Shown: positions 25,973 through 35,090 of the stretch, one piece after another
How positions within the stretch are numbered: position 1 is the first letter of the stretch
Layout: each line of letters begins with the position of its first letter
DNA from: Pseudomonadota bacterium
GTDB taxonomy: Bacteria; Myxococcota_A; Bradymonadia; Bradymonadales; GCA-2716585
NCBI GenBank assembly: GCA_005804885.1
Contig: SYOX01000050.1
Coordinates: 1-64,000, forward strand
DNA length: 64,000 bases
Direction: 5' to 3'
Program-made: the position numbers and the translations under genes
Notes under the pieces: generated by a model
Told to the model about the DNA's origin: nothing
The model's database searches: none
The model's input: the letters and a program-made list of their open reading frames with translations, nothing else

Positions 25973-28420
25973 ATGAGCGAGAAGCAGCGTCAGGAGTCCG
26001 TGAAGTTCAACCGCAGGGGCTTCTTGCAGTCTCTGGGGGCGCTGATGGCCACGACGGCCGTCGGCTGCGGTCAGGAGAAGGCCAGCACGGACTCGCCCAA
26101 GGGCGAGTCTGCGGAGGGCAAGGGGCAGGGCGTGGGCGACGCGCCCAAGGCGTCCGAGGTGTCGAAGCTGGCGGGCTTCCGCCAGGACAACCGGCTGCGG
26201 CTGTCGCTGACGGAGATGGCGCACTTCGCCGATCGCTCGCGGGAGGGGCTGCTGGCGATCCCGCTCGGGACGGTGGCCGCGCGCAAGTACACCAACGGGG
26301 GCTGGCGCTCGGGGTGGAGCGTCAAGTTGTTCGGCGAAGGCAAGGATGCCTACGCCGAGGCCGACAGCAAGAGCGCGCGGGTGTTCTTCAAGCACGACAA
26401 GGGCGGCTTTGACCGGATCATCGTGCGGATGAAGGCGGTCAAGAAGTCCAACACGGTGACCTTCTACGTCAACGACGAGGCGATCAGCACGACCGACATC
26501 GACAGCAGCTGGAAGGACTACACGGTCGAGGTCCCGCTCAACGCGACGCGGGACGGCGAGAACCAGCTCATGCTGCGCTTCAAGTACGACACCAAGGAGG
26601 CCGGGCGCACGCAGGCCGCCCACGTCTCGGCGGTGCACGTGATGCCCAAGGGGGCAAAGATCGAGGACGCGCCCTCCGGCCCGCCCGTCCAGAAGGTCAC
26701 CTTCGGCGGCCTCGCCTTCGACGCCCTCGTGGCCTCCTCGCCGCAGACCTACGGCTACCTGCTGGAGGTGCCGGTCGAGTCGCCGAAGCTGGCGGTGGCC
26801 TTCGGCGCCAAGGCGGCGGGGGTGAAGTTCTCCATCTCGGCGGTCAGCGACAAGACCCCGAAGAAGTCCCTGATGGAGAAGTCGGCCGAGGCCGCCGGGC
26901 GCTGGCAGGAGGAGATCGTGGACCTGTCGGGCTTCGCCGGGCAGGTCGTCGAGCTGACCCTGACGGTCAGCGGGCAGTTCGGCGCCGAGCAGGTGGCCGC
27001 CTGGGGCCAGCCCGCGATCCACAGCGAGGGGGTCAAGGCGGCCCCGGCGGCGGGCAAGGAGGCCAGGAACGTCCTGGTCTACCTGATCGACACGATGCGC
27101 TACGACAAGTTCTCGTTCTACAACGACAAGACCAACTGCAGCACGCCCAAGATCGACGCCTTCGCCAAGGAGGCGACGGTCTTCGATGCGGCCTACGACA
27201 ACGAGAACTGGACCAAGCCCTCGACGGCGACGATCCTGACGGGCCTGTACCCCGACACCCACAAGGCCAAGGAGGACACCTCGAAGCTGCCGGCGGACGC
27301 GAAGATGATCTCGCAGCACTTCAAGTCCAAGGGCTTCAAGACCGGCTCGTTCCTGGCCAACGGCTACGTCTCGGACGCCTTCGGGTTCAAGAAGGGGTGG
27401 GATCATTACACGAACTACATCCGGGAGGAGCGCAACACCGACGCGGACAACGTCGTCAAGGAGACGCTGAACTGGATCGAGACGGTCAAGGGGGAGCGCT
27501 TCTTCGCCTACGTCCACACCATCGACCCGCACGTGCCCTACTCCCCGCCGCAGGCGTGGCGCGAGAAGTACTGGAAGAAGGAGTACACCGGGCCGATCAA
27601 GCCGCAGGCCACCGGGGATCAGCTCGCCGAGATCAAGACCGGGAAGCTGGAGGTCAGCCGCGAGGACAAGAACTACCTCGAGGCGCTCTACAACGGCGAG
27701 ACCTCCTTCAACGACGACTGCTTCGGCACGCTGGTGCAGGGCCTCAAGGACAAGGGGCTCTACGACAACACCGTGATCGTGATCATCGCGGACCACGGTG
27801 AGGAGTTCTGGGATCACGGCTCGGTGGGCCACGGCCACTCGCTCTACGAGGAGCTGGTCCACTCGCCCCTGCTCGTGCGCCACCCGACCATGACCACCGC
27901 AGGGCGCCGCATCCCCCACGTCGTCAGCATGGTCGATCTGGCCCCCTCGCTCTTCGCCATGACGGGCGTGGAGAGCCACGACGCGGTGGAGGGCAAGAGC
28001 TGGACCGACACCTTCGACGGGATCGGAGATCCGCACCCGAGGATCGCCGTCAGCGACTTCTTGTACCGCAAGAAGGCCGTCCGCGTCGGCCCCTACAAGT
28101 GGCACACCATCGGCCGGGGCGGCGAGCTCTTCAACGTGGTCGAGGATCGCGACGAGAAGCGCGACCTGATCAACAAGGAGTCCATCGGTCGCGCGTATGT
28201 GCGCAGCGTGTTTGGTCTTTTCTACGGGGCGGGCAACAAGACCGCGTGGTGGGAGGCCGCCGAAAAGGCCGGCCCGGCGCTGGAGCTCAAGCCCGACAAC
28301 GTCGAGGCGATCGACGCGGACACGGCCAAGATGCTCGAGGCGATGGGCTACGTGGACGGCGCCAAGGGCGAGGTCAACGCGGCCGAAGACAAGAAGAAGA
28401 TGAAAGAGGAGGACAACTGA
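25973..28420 (+). CDS. Tat-type lipoprotein, sulfatase-like enzyme; paralogue of the 19043 gene
   Basis: The 815-residue product starts with a twin-arginine leader NRRGFLQSLGALM and a lipobox TAVGC (Cys32), so it should be exported folded by Tat and lipidated. The rest parallels the 19043 protein along its length: beta domain (FFKHDKGGFDRIIVRMKA), VLVYLIDTMRYDKFSFYN, ENWTKPSTATILTGLYPDTH, IIADHGEEFWDHGSVGHGHS and terminal MLEAMGYVDGAKGE with a charged tail. Thr again replaces the sulfatase Cys. The ATG at 25973 is preferred over the upstream in-frame ATG at 25901 because it puts the RR motif at residues 14-15. Tat export suggests a cofactor or metal acquired in the cytoplasm. Confidence 0.88.
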   Translation: MSEKQRQESVKFNRRGFLQSLGALMATTAVGCGQEKASTDSPKGESAEGKGQGVGDAPKASEVSKLAGFRQDNRLRLSLTEMAHFADRSREGLLAIPLGTVAARKYTNGGWRSGWSVKLFGEGKDAYAEADSKSARVFFKHDKGGFDRIIVRMKAVKKSNTVTFYVNDEAISTTDIDSSWKDYTVEVPLNATRDGENQLMLRFKYDTKEAGRTQAAHVSAVHVMPKGAKIEDAPSGPPVQKVTFGGLAFDALVASSPQTYGYLLEVPVESPKLAVAFGAKAAGVKFSISAVSDKTPKKSLMEKSAEAAGRWQEEIVDLSGFAGQVVELTLTVSGQFGAEQVAAWGQPAIHSEGVKAAPAAGKEARNVLVYLIDTMRYDKFSFYNDKTNCSTPKIDAFAKEATVFDAAYDNENWTKPSTATILTGLYPDTHKAKEDTSKLPADAKMISQHFKSKGFKTGSFLANGYVSDAFGFKKGWDHYTNYIREERNTDADNVVKETLNWIETVKGERFFAYVHTIDPHVPYSPPQAWREKYWKKEYTGPIKPQATGDQLAEIKTGKLEVSREDKNYLEALYNGETSFNDDCFGTLVQGLKDKGLYDNTVIVIIADHGEEFWDHGSVGHGHSLYEELVHSPLLVRHPTMTTAGRRIPHVVSMVDLAPSLFAMTGVESHDAVEGKSWTDTFDGIGDPHPRIAVSDFLYRKKAVRVGPYKWHTIGRGGELFNVVEDRDEKRDLINKESIGRAYVRSVFGLFYGAGNKTAWWEAAEKAGPALELKPDNVEAIDADTAKMLEAMGYVDGAKGEVNAAEDKKKMKEEDN

Positions 28421-28433
28421 GCCCCTGACGCCC

Positions 28434-28558
28434 CACGAGCGCCCCACGCTCCTCGCACCGCCCGTTGGGCGGGCTCGTCGGGGGGGGCTTGGATGCCCGG
28501 GGTGGGCTGCGCCCTGTCGGTCGCAGGCCAGCGCACGACCGAGGTCGACACCAGGGAG
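28434..28558 (+). repeat. composite dispersed repeat, copy 1
   Basis: This copy holds the R1 unit (CCCCACGCTCCTCGCACCG, then GGGCTCGTCGGG and a G-run) followed by the R2 unit (TGGGCTGCGCCCTGTCGGTC onward, ending near CACCAGGGAG). It is inverted relative to copy 2 and recurs near 38.1-38.6 kb. Confidence 0.75.
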
Positions 28559-28649
28559 TGTGTCTCTGGTTGCCTTGCTGCTTCCCCATCCAAGGCCCTC
28601 TCAACAGGGTGATCCCTCCTTGCGCTTCTGTGTCACCCTTGCGTCGGCC

Positions 28650-28757
28650 TGCGCCCAGCGGGCGCAGCCCTCACTGCGCTTCCAGCCCCACCCGACGAGC
28701 CCGTCCCCGACAGGGGCGGTGCGAGGAGCGTGGGGTGGTGCGAGGAGCGTGGGGCGC
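28650..28757 (-). repeat. composite dispersed repeat, copy 2 (inverted)
   Basis: Reading on the minus strand, this copy repeats R1 (CCCCACGCTCCTCGCACC twice, GACGGGCTCGTCGGGTGGGG) and a diverged R2. It forms an inverted pair with copy 1 across about 90 bases and runs into the upstream part of the kinase open frame. Confidence 0.7.
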
Positions 28758-31700
28758 TTGCGCGGCGAGGGTCTGGCGCGCTACGATGCGCGACAGTTCA
28801 CGCGCACGGGCGAGGCAGGATCAGAGGCACAGACGCTGAGCGGTATCTTGGAACCAAGACTCCCTGGAATCGGCGACCAGGTGGCGGGGCGCTACCGGAT
28901 CGTCAGCAAGCTGGGCAGCGGCGGGTTCGGGGTGGTCTTTCACGCCCGTCAGGAGTCGATGGGCCGGGACGTGGCCATCAAGTTCCTGTCGCCGGAGGTC
29001 AGCAATGATCCCGTGGCGGTGGAGCGCTTCAGGCGCGAGGCCTTCTACTCAAGCGGCCTGCGGCACCCGAACACGATCGTCATCCACGATTACGGCCAGA
29101 CCGACGACAAGCTCTTCTACATCGTGATGGAGCTGCTCGAAGGCCAGCCCTTGTCCAAGGCGATCTTCGTCGGGGGGGGGCTGTCGCTGGGCAGGGCGCT
29201 GCACATCGGCGAGCAGATCCTGCGCTCGCTCGGCGAGGCGCACCAGCGAGGGCTGGTGCATCGGGACCTGAAGCCTGAGAACATCTTCCTGGTGGATCTG
29301 CTCGGCGAGGAGGACTTCGTCAAGGTGCTGGACTTCGGGCTGTCCAAGGCCTTGTCACCGGACAACCCGGCCTTGACCCAGGAGGGGGTGGTCTTCGGGA
29401 CGCCGCTCTACATGGCGCCGGAGCAGGCTTATGGGGAGGAGGTGCTGCCGGCCTCGGATCTCTTCGCCTTCGGGCTGCTGCTCTACGAGATGTTGCGGGG
29501 CGAGCGGCCCTTCCGGGGTCGGACCTCGATGGAGGTGCTGCTGAAGTTGACCCAGGAGGCGCTGCCGAGGTTGCCGGCGCCGCTGGAGGGCTCGCCGGTG
29601 CAGGTCTTCGTGGATCGGCTGACGCAGAAGGAGCCTGGGGATCGCTACCCCAGCGCGGTCGAGGCGCTGCCAGAGCTTCAGAAGTTGTTGCGCGGCGATA
29701 GTTTGCGCGACATGGGCGATCTCGGTTCGGTGTACGTGGGGCTCAAGGCGCGGCCAGCGGCGCTCAAGGCGCCGCCGCCGCCGCCGCTGTCGCCGCTGTC
29801 GCCGGTGGAGCCTTCGGCGGCGACGCCGAGGCCGGCGCGGCCATCGACCTTGGAGCCGGCCTCGTCGCTGTCGCCGATGTCGACGTCTGGGCGGGTCAAG
29901 GCGAACGTGATCGGGGCGCAGGACATCCTTGGGGATCTGTTTGCGCCGGAGGAGCTTGAGGCCAGCGTGCGGCAGGTGGTGCGGGCCGAGTCGATCGCGT
30001 CGGGCAAGATGCCGTCTCTGGACGTGGACGCGCCGGGGGCGGTGTCGATCAACCTGGACGTGGCCCGGACGCCGTCGTCGACGCGCAGGCGGTACAGGGA
30101 CAGGGGGGCGCGGACGCTCATCACGACGATAGACGCGGTGTCGGACAGCCGCCCGGGGGAGGAGAAGACGCTCTCGGAGGTGTCCTTCGACGCGCCGCTG
30201 ATCGGCCGTCAGGAGGAGCTGCTGGCCTTGGATCAGCGCGGGGTGCAGGCGCTCAAGGGCGTCGGCGGGATGGTGCTCTTCGAGGGCGAGGCGGGCGTGG
30301 GCAAGACGCGCCTGGTCGAGGAGTTCAAGAAGATGATGATCCGCCGGGGCGCGGCGGTCTTCGAGGGGGCGTACAGGGAGAACAGCATCGGGCCGGGGAC
30401 GGGGTTGAGGCAGGCGGTCGAGCAGCTCTTGAGGATCAACGCGCTGAGCGACGAGAAGGCGCAGCAGGTGGTCGAGCGGAGGCTGGGCAAGCTGGAGATC
30501 GACGCGCCGGAGTTCGTCCCGATGCTCATGAGGGCGCTGCGTCCGGGTCTGGTGCAAGGCGAGCCGACCTCGGTGATGTCGCGCACGAGCGCGCCGGTGG
30601 CCTTCCGGGTGCTGGAGCGGCTCCTGATCCGGGAGGCGCAGATCCGCCCGGTGGTGCTGCTGGTCGAGGATCTGCACTGGGCCGATCCTTTTACGCTGGG
30701 GTTTACCGAGTATCTGGTCAGCGACCTTGGGGATGGGAGCGAGGCGCCGGTCGAGCGCCTGGTGAGGTCGGACAAGCCGCTGCCCTTCTTGTGCGTCTGC
30801 ACGCTGCGGCGCAGCCACATGACCCAGCAGGCCTCCGTCGTGGGGGCCGTCCAGAGCATGGGGCGCAGCCTCGGCAAGAGCTTCATGCGGCTGGAGGTCA
30901 ACCCGCTGGATCACAAGGGCGCGTCCCAGCTGATCCAGCATGTGCTGCCTCTGGAGGTCGGGCTGCGGCAGCGGCTCATCCGGCACGCCAAGGGCAACCC
31001 GCTGTATTTGTTGCAATTTTTGAGGCTCGTCGCCCACGGCAATGGGGTCAGCTACAGCGAGGGGGGCTGGGAGCTGCGCTCGGGCGCGCTGTCCGAGGGG
31101 ATGCCTGGGTCGCTCCAGGAGCTGCTCCAGCGGCGGCTGGAGCAGGCGGTGCGGCAGGATCCGGAGCGGGATCTGCTCGGGGACGTGGCGAGGCTCTCAT
31201 CGGTGCTGGGGTCGCGCTTCAGCCACAAGCTGCTGGAGAGCTTCTTCGTCAACCTGGGCCGGCCCGAGCTGGTGCGCAAGCTGACCGGCGTGCTGGACGC
31301 GCTGGTGCAGGTGGGGTTGATCGAGCGGGTGGCCGTCTCGCCGGGGGAGGTCGATTACCAGTTCGTCCACGCGATGGTGCAGGAGACGCTGTCGAGCTGG
31401 TTGAAGCAGGATCCGTCGGTGTCCTCCTACCACGAGGCGGCGGCGCGGGCCAAGGAGGTCTCGGTCGCCAACGACCCGACGACCTCGATGAGCCTGCACG
31501 CCGACGTGGCCCAGCACTGGGAGGCGGCCGGGGAGGCGGAGCGGGCGATCGAGTTCCGCCTCAGGAGCGCGCGGGCGGCCGAGCGCAGCCTGGATCTGGA
31601 GACGGCGCGGCTGCTCTACCGCAAGGTGGAGGAGGAGCTGGGGCGAGACGGGATCGCCAGCTCGGTGCGGGTCAACGTCCAGCTCCGGCTCGGCGCGCTG

Positions 31701-33113
31701 CACATCCGGCTGGGGGCGCTCGGTCCGGCCGAGGACATCCTCAAGCGCGGCGCCGACGCGGCCCGCGCGCTCTCGGACGCCCGCGCGGAGGGTCGCGCGC
31801 AGATCCTGATCGGCAAGGTCTACACGCTGCAGAGCCGCCACCGGGAGGCGCTGCGCTGCTTCCGGCGGGCGACGGCCTGCTTGACCGAGCTTGAGCGGCC
31901 CGACGCCGAGGACGAGGTGGGCCTGGCCGAGGCCCAGCTCGGGCAGGCCGAGGTGGCTCGGCTGCGCGGCGAGCTGGGCACGGCCGAGGGGGTCCTGGCC
32001 GAGGCGCTGCACAAGGCCCGGCGGGTCGACGCGGTCGAGGTCGAGGCGCAATGCCTGCACAACCTCGGGCGCATCGCCCACCTGTGCGGTCGGCTCAAGG
32101 ACGCGCTCGGGCTGCTCAAGGACGCCGGCGAGCGCTTCGAGCAGTGCGGGCAGGTCATCGCGCGGGCCTCGGTGAACGCCGATCGCGGCCTGTCCCAGCT
32201 CTACACCCAGGGCCGGGTGCCGGCCGAGGCCTCGATCCGGCAGGCGCTCGACGTGCTGGAGGCCGCCGGCGATCAGCTCCTGAGCGCCCACACCCGCGTC
32301 TACCTGGGGATCGCGCTGCGGCGCGGGGCCGATCTGGAGGCCGCGGCCAAGGTCACCAACCAGGCGCTGTCCGTCTTCAACCGCCTGCAGAACATCTACG
32401 GGATCGCCAAGGCCACCCTGCTGCTGGGCGAGATCGTCTTCTTGCGCGGCGACGTGGCCCTGGCCCAGAACCTCGGCAAGCAGGCCCTGGGCCTGCACGA
32501 GAAGATCGGCGACGCCCACGGCACGGCCATGAGCCTGATGTTCCTGGGCTCCTGGGCGCTCGATGGCGGGGAGATCGATCAGGCCGAGGCGCAGCTGACC
32601 CACGCGATGAACATGTTCGAGAAGGGCGGCATCCTGCTCTATCGGCCCCAGTGCCAGCTGCAGCTCGGCCGCGTGGCCCAGAGCCGGGGCCAGATCGAGC
32701 GCAGCCGCGCCCTGATCACCGAGTCCTGGCAGGAGGCCCGCGCCAGCGGCAACCGCGAGATGGAGTGCAATGCGGCCCTGATGCTCGGCACCGGCGCGCT
32801 GATCGAGGGTCACCTGGGCAAGGCCCGCGGCTTCATACAGACCGGCCTCAACGTCGCCCGGGATCTGCGCCTGGAGCACACCCAGGTCCTGCTGCTCTTC
32901 GGCCTGGCGCTGATCGAGACGCTGTCCAACAACGTCGAGGAGCGCCAGAAGGCCGTCGACGCGATCGTCGCCTTCAGGCGCCGCGCCTCCGACCACGAGC
33001 TCTTCCTGCGCGAGAGGGTGGCCGCCATCGCCCGCTCCGTCTCCGTCGTCCGCGGTCTGACCGAGGCCGATCACTACCGACGGGCCGCCCTGGCCGTCCT
33101 GCAGCTCATCTGA
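28758..33113 (+). CDS. serine/threonine protein kinase with AAA ATPase and TPR domains
   Basis: This multidomain signalling protein is about 1450 residues. The kinase domain has GSGGFGVV (nt 28914), VAIK (28971), HRDLKPEN (29259), DFGLS (29331) and GTPLYMAPEQ (about 29397). A Pro/Ser-rich linker follows, then an AAA/NACHT-like ATPase with Walker A GEAGVGKT (30285) and Walker B VVLLVEDLHWADP (about 30651), then a long TPR-like helical region to the end. This is the tripartite architecture common in Myxococcota. The start is uncertain: ATG 28560, GTG 28749, TTG 28758 and TTG 28848 are in frame, and the part before about 28757 is dispersed repeat DNA. I placed it at TTG 28758, ten bases after GAGGAG. 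The two downstream genes are tightly linked. Confidence 0.9.
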   Translation: MRGEGLARYDARQFTRTGEAGSEAQTLSGILEPRLPGIGDQVAGRYRIVSKLGSGGFGVVFHARQESMGRDVAIKFLSPEVSNDPVAVERFRREAFYSSGLRHPNTIVIHDYGQTDDKLFYIVMELLEGQPLSKAIFVGGGLSLGRALHIGEQILRSLGEAHQRGLVHRDLKPENIFLVDLLGEEDFVKVLDFGLSKALSPDNPALTQEGVVFGTPLYMAPEQAYGEEVLPASDLFAFGLLLYEMLRGERPFRGRTSMEVLLKLTQEALPRLPAPLEGSPVQVFVDRLTQKEPGDRYPSAVEALPELQKLLRGDSLRDMGDLGSVYVGLKARPAALKAPPPPPLSPLSPVEPSAATPRPARPSTLEPASSLSPMSTSGRVKANVIGAQDILGDLFAPEELEASVRQVVRAESIASGKMPSLDVDAPGAVSINLDVARTPSSTRRRYRDRGARTLITTIDAVSDSRPGEEKTLSEVSFDAPLIGRQEELLALDQRGVQALKGVGGMVLFEGEAGVGKTRLVEEFKKMMIRRGAAVFEGAYRENSIGPGTGLRQAVEQLLRINALSDEKAQQVVERRLGKLEIDAPEFVPMLMRALRPGLVQGEPTSVMSRTSAPVAFRVLERLLIREAQIRPVVLLVEDLHWADPFTLGFTEYLVSDLGDGSEAPVERLVRSDKPLPFLCVCTLRRSHMTQQASVVGAVQSMGRSLGKSFMRLEVNPLDHKGASQLIQHVLPLEVGLRQRLIRHAKGNPLYLLQFLRLVAHGNGVSYSEGGWELRSGALSEGMPGSLQELLQRRLEQAVRQDPERDLLGDVARLSSVLGSRFSHKLLESFFVNLGRPELVRKLTGVLDALVQVGLIERVAVSPGEVDYQFVHAMVQETLSSWLKQDPSVSSYHEAAARAKEVSVANDPTTSMSLHADVAQHWEAAGEAERAIEFRLRSARAAERSLDLETARLLYRKVEEELGRDGIASSVRVNVQLRLGALHIRLGALGPAEDILKRGADAARALSDARAEGRAQILIGKVYTLQSRHREALRCFRRATACLTELERPDAEDEVGLAEAQLGQAEVARLRGELGTAEGVLAEALHKARRVDAVEVEAQCLHNLGRIAHLCGRLKDALGLLKDAGERFEQCGQVIARASVNADRGLSQLYTQGRVPAEASIRQALDVLEAAGDQLLSAHTRVYLGIALRRGADLEAAAKVTNQALSVFNRLQNIYGIAKATLLLGEIVFLRGDVALAQNLGKQALGLHEKIGDAHGTAMSLMFLGSWALDGGEIDQAEAQLTHAMNMFEKGGILLYRPQCQLQLGRVAQSRGQIERSRALITESWQEARASGNREMECNAALMLGTGALIEGHLGKARGFIQTGLNVARDLRLEHTQVLLLFGLALIETLSNNVEERQKAVDAIVAFRRRASDHELFLRERVAAIARSVSVVRGLTEADHYRRAALAVLQLI

Positions 33114-33117
33114 CCCC

Positions 33118-33984
33118 ATGCCCAAGTCCCCGCAAACCCTCCTGATCCTGACCGTGGCCCTGAGCGCCCTCTGCGCCGCCTTCGCCGCCGGGGCCAGCGC
33201 CGGCCCCTGGATCAAGGCCCCCGGCGAGGCCTTCGTCAAAGGCGGCCTGACCCATTACAGCGCCGAGGACTCCTTCAACCAGGGCCGCGACACGGGGATG
33301 GCCTACACCGGCCAGACCTTCAACGTCTACGGCGAGGTGGGGCTCGTCGAGGGCCTCCAGGCCGTCGTGGATCTGCCCGTCGTCATGGGCGTCAACACCT
33401 CGGCGGCCGGCGTCCGCTACACCAACCAGAGCCTCGGCGACCTGCGCCTGGAGCTCGACGGCGCGCTGCTGCCCGAGCTGCCCCTGGCCATCGGCGTCGA
33501 GACCAAGATCCCCCTGTACACCCCCATCGGCCGACAAGGCCCCGGCGATCCCGCCGCCGACTTCCCCCGCTCCCGGATCAACTTCCCCGACCCCGGCGAC
33601 GGCAATGTCGACATGACCCTCAAGCTCCTGACCGGCCTGTCGCTCCACCCGACGCCGGCCTGGGTCACCGCCGAGCTGGGCTACCGCGCCCGCTTTGGCG
33701 GCTTCGTCGACGGCCTGACCGCCTCCCTCGGGGCCGGCTGGTTCGTCTGGCCCGAGCACGTCGCCCTCGGCCTCTACGGCAATGCCCTCGTCAACCTCGG
33801 CCAGGACGCCGACCCCGCCCTTCGCTCCACCAAGCAGTTCACCTACGTCCAGGCCTTCGTCCTGATCACCGCCGCCCCCCTCGCCGACGACCTCTCCCTG
33901 ACCCTGTCCGCCGGCGCCGTCGTCCAGGCCGACAACACCTCGCGCGGCACCGACCTCGGCCTGGGGGTCTCCTATGCCTTCTGA
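33118..33984 (+). CDS. exported beta-barrel-like outer membrane protein
   Basis: The 288-residue product has a cleavable signal peptide (predicted cut after AGASA) and then alternating hydrophobic strands with many Gly and aromatic residues, ending in Phe (LGVSYAF). This is typical of an outer-membrane beta-barrel. The layout resembles small transporter-like or MetA-type barrel proteins, but no family is certain. It starts four bases after the kinase stop and overlaps the DUF547 gene by 11 bases, so the three form an operon. Its substrate is unknown. Confidence 0.78.
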   Translation: MPKSPQTLLILTVALSALCAAFAAGASAGPWIKAPGEAFVKGGLTHYSAEDSFNQGRDTGMAYTGQTFNVYGEVGLVEGLQAVVDLPVVMGVNTSAAGVRYTNQSLGDLRLELDGALLPELPLAIGVETKIPLYTPIGRQGPGDPAADFPRSRINFPDPGDGNVDMTLKLLTGLSLHPTPAWVTAELGYRARFGGFVDGLTASLGAGWFVWPEHVALGLYGNALVNLGQDADPALRSTKQFTYVQAFVLITAAPLADDLSLTLSAGAVVQADNTSRGTDLGLGVSYAF

Positions 33985-34987
33985 GAAGCCGTCCGGAAAC
34001 TCCAGGCCCCCCCGCGCCCTGCTCGCCTCAGGCCTCCTCCTCACCCTGCTCGCCTGCGGCGACCTCACCGTCGACCTCGACCCCGCCGCCAAGGACCGAC
34101 TCGCCGAGTTCATCGAAAGTGACGGCGGCACCGCACCCGAGGGCGTCGACGGCGATCCAGAGCCCAGCCCCGAGCCCGAGCCCGAGGCCACCCCGGAGCC
34201 CGATCCCGGCGGCGTCGATCTGAGCGGCCGCGACCGCCTCGACCACCTGGCCCTCGACGCCGTCCTTGACGGCTTCGTCCAGGAGGGGCTGGTCGACTAC
34301 CCCGCCCTGGCCGCCTCCGCCGAAGGGCGCCTCCTGCTCGACCGCGCCCTCGCCCTGATCGCCGACGTCGACCCCGCGCAGCTCGCAGATCCCCCCGAGC
34401 GGCTCGCCTTCTGGCTCAACGCCTACAACGCCCTCGTCCTTCATCAAGCCCTTGTCGATGTCTCTATAAATCCTGTATTCTCGACTTCAGATGACGACTT
34501 CTCGTTTTTCAAGGCGCAGATCCATGCCGCCGCCGGGCTCACCTTGAGCCTCGATCAGATCGAGCACGGGATCATCCGCGGCCAGCAGGACCACCCCTCG
34601 ATGGTCGACCTCGACGCCGAGCGGCGCGCGGCCATAGGGCGACACCACGCGGACCTCTGGGGCGGCGCCGCGCCCGACCCCAGGATCCACGTCGGTCTCA
34701 ACTGCGCCGCCACCTCGTGCCCGCTCCTGCCCTCCTTCGCCTTCCGCGGCGATCGCGTCGCGGCCCAGCTCGACGCCCGCGCCGCGCTCTTCGTCGCCGA
34801 TCCGGCACGAGGCGCAGGACCCCAGGGCGTCTCCAGCCTCTTTGACTGGTTCGCCGCAGACTTCAGCGCCCCCCCCTTCGGCTCGGCCCGCGGCTTCATC
34901 GAGGCCTTCCGCCAGGACACCGCCGACGTCGCCTTCGATCGCCTCCTGCCCTACGACTGGACCCTGAACTGTCGAGGCTGCCCGTGA
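33974..34987 (+). CDS. DUF547 domain lipoprotein
   Basis: The 337-residue product has a lipobox LLAC (Cys28), an acidic Pro-Glu tether (about residues 58-75), then a DUF547 domain: RLAFWLNAYNALVLHQ, LTLSLDQIEHGIIRG and IHVGLNCAATSCP, where the last Cys is the likely catalytic residue of this papain/transglutaminase-like family. Codons for about 34438-34512 are A/T-rich unlike the rest. It overlaps the beta-barrel gene by 11 bases. DUF547 proteins have no firm biochemical role. Confidence 0.88.
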   Translation: MPSEKPSGNSRPPRALLASGLLLTLLACGDLTVDLDPAAKDRLAEFIESDGGTAPEGVDGDPEPSPEPEPEATPEPDPGGVDLSGRDRLDHLALDAVLDGFVQEGLVDYPALAASAEGRLLLDRALALIADVDPAQLADPPERLAFWLNAYNALVLHQALVDVSINPVFSTSDDDFSFFKAQIHAAAGLTLSLDQIEHGIIRGQQDHPSMVDLDAERRAAIGRHHADLWGGAAPDPRIHVGLNCAATSCPLLPSFAFRGDRVAAQLDARAALFVADPARGAGPQGVSSLFDWFAADFSAPPFGSARGFIEAFRQDTADVAFDRLLPYDWTLNCRGCP

Positions 34988-35090
34988 TCGCCTCCGGCCC
35001 CGGAAGCACCTTGTTCCACGCTGTATACATCGGACTCCAGTTGATGCCTCCTCGATAAGGCGCCGACTCGCAACCCCAGAGAGCTCAAGC

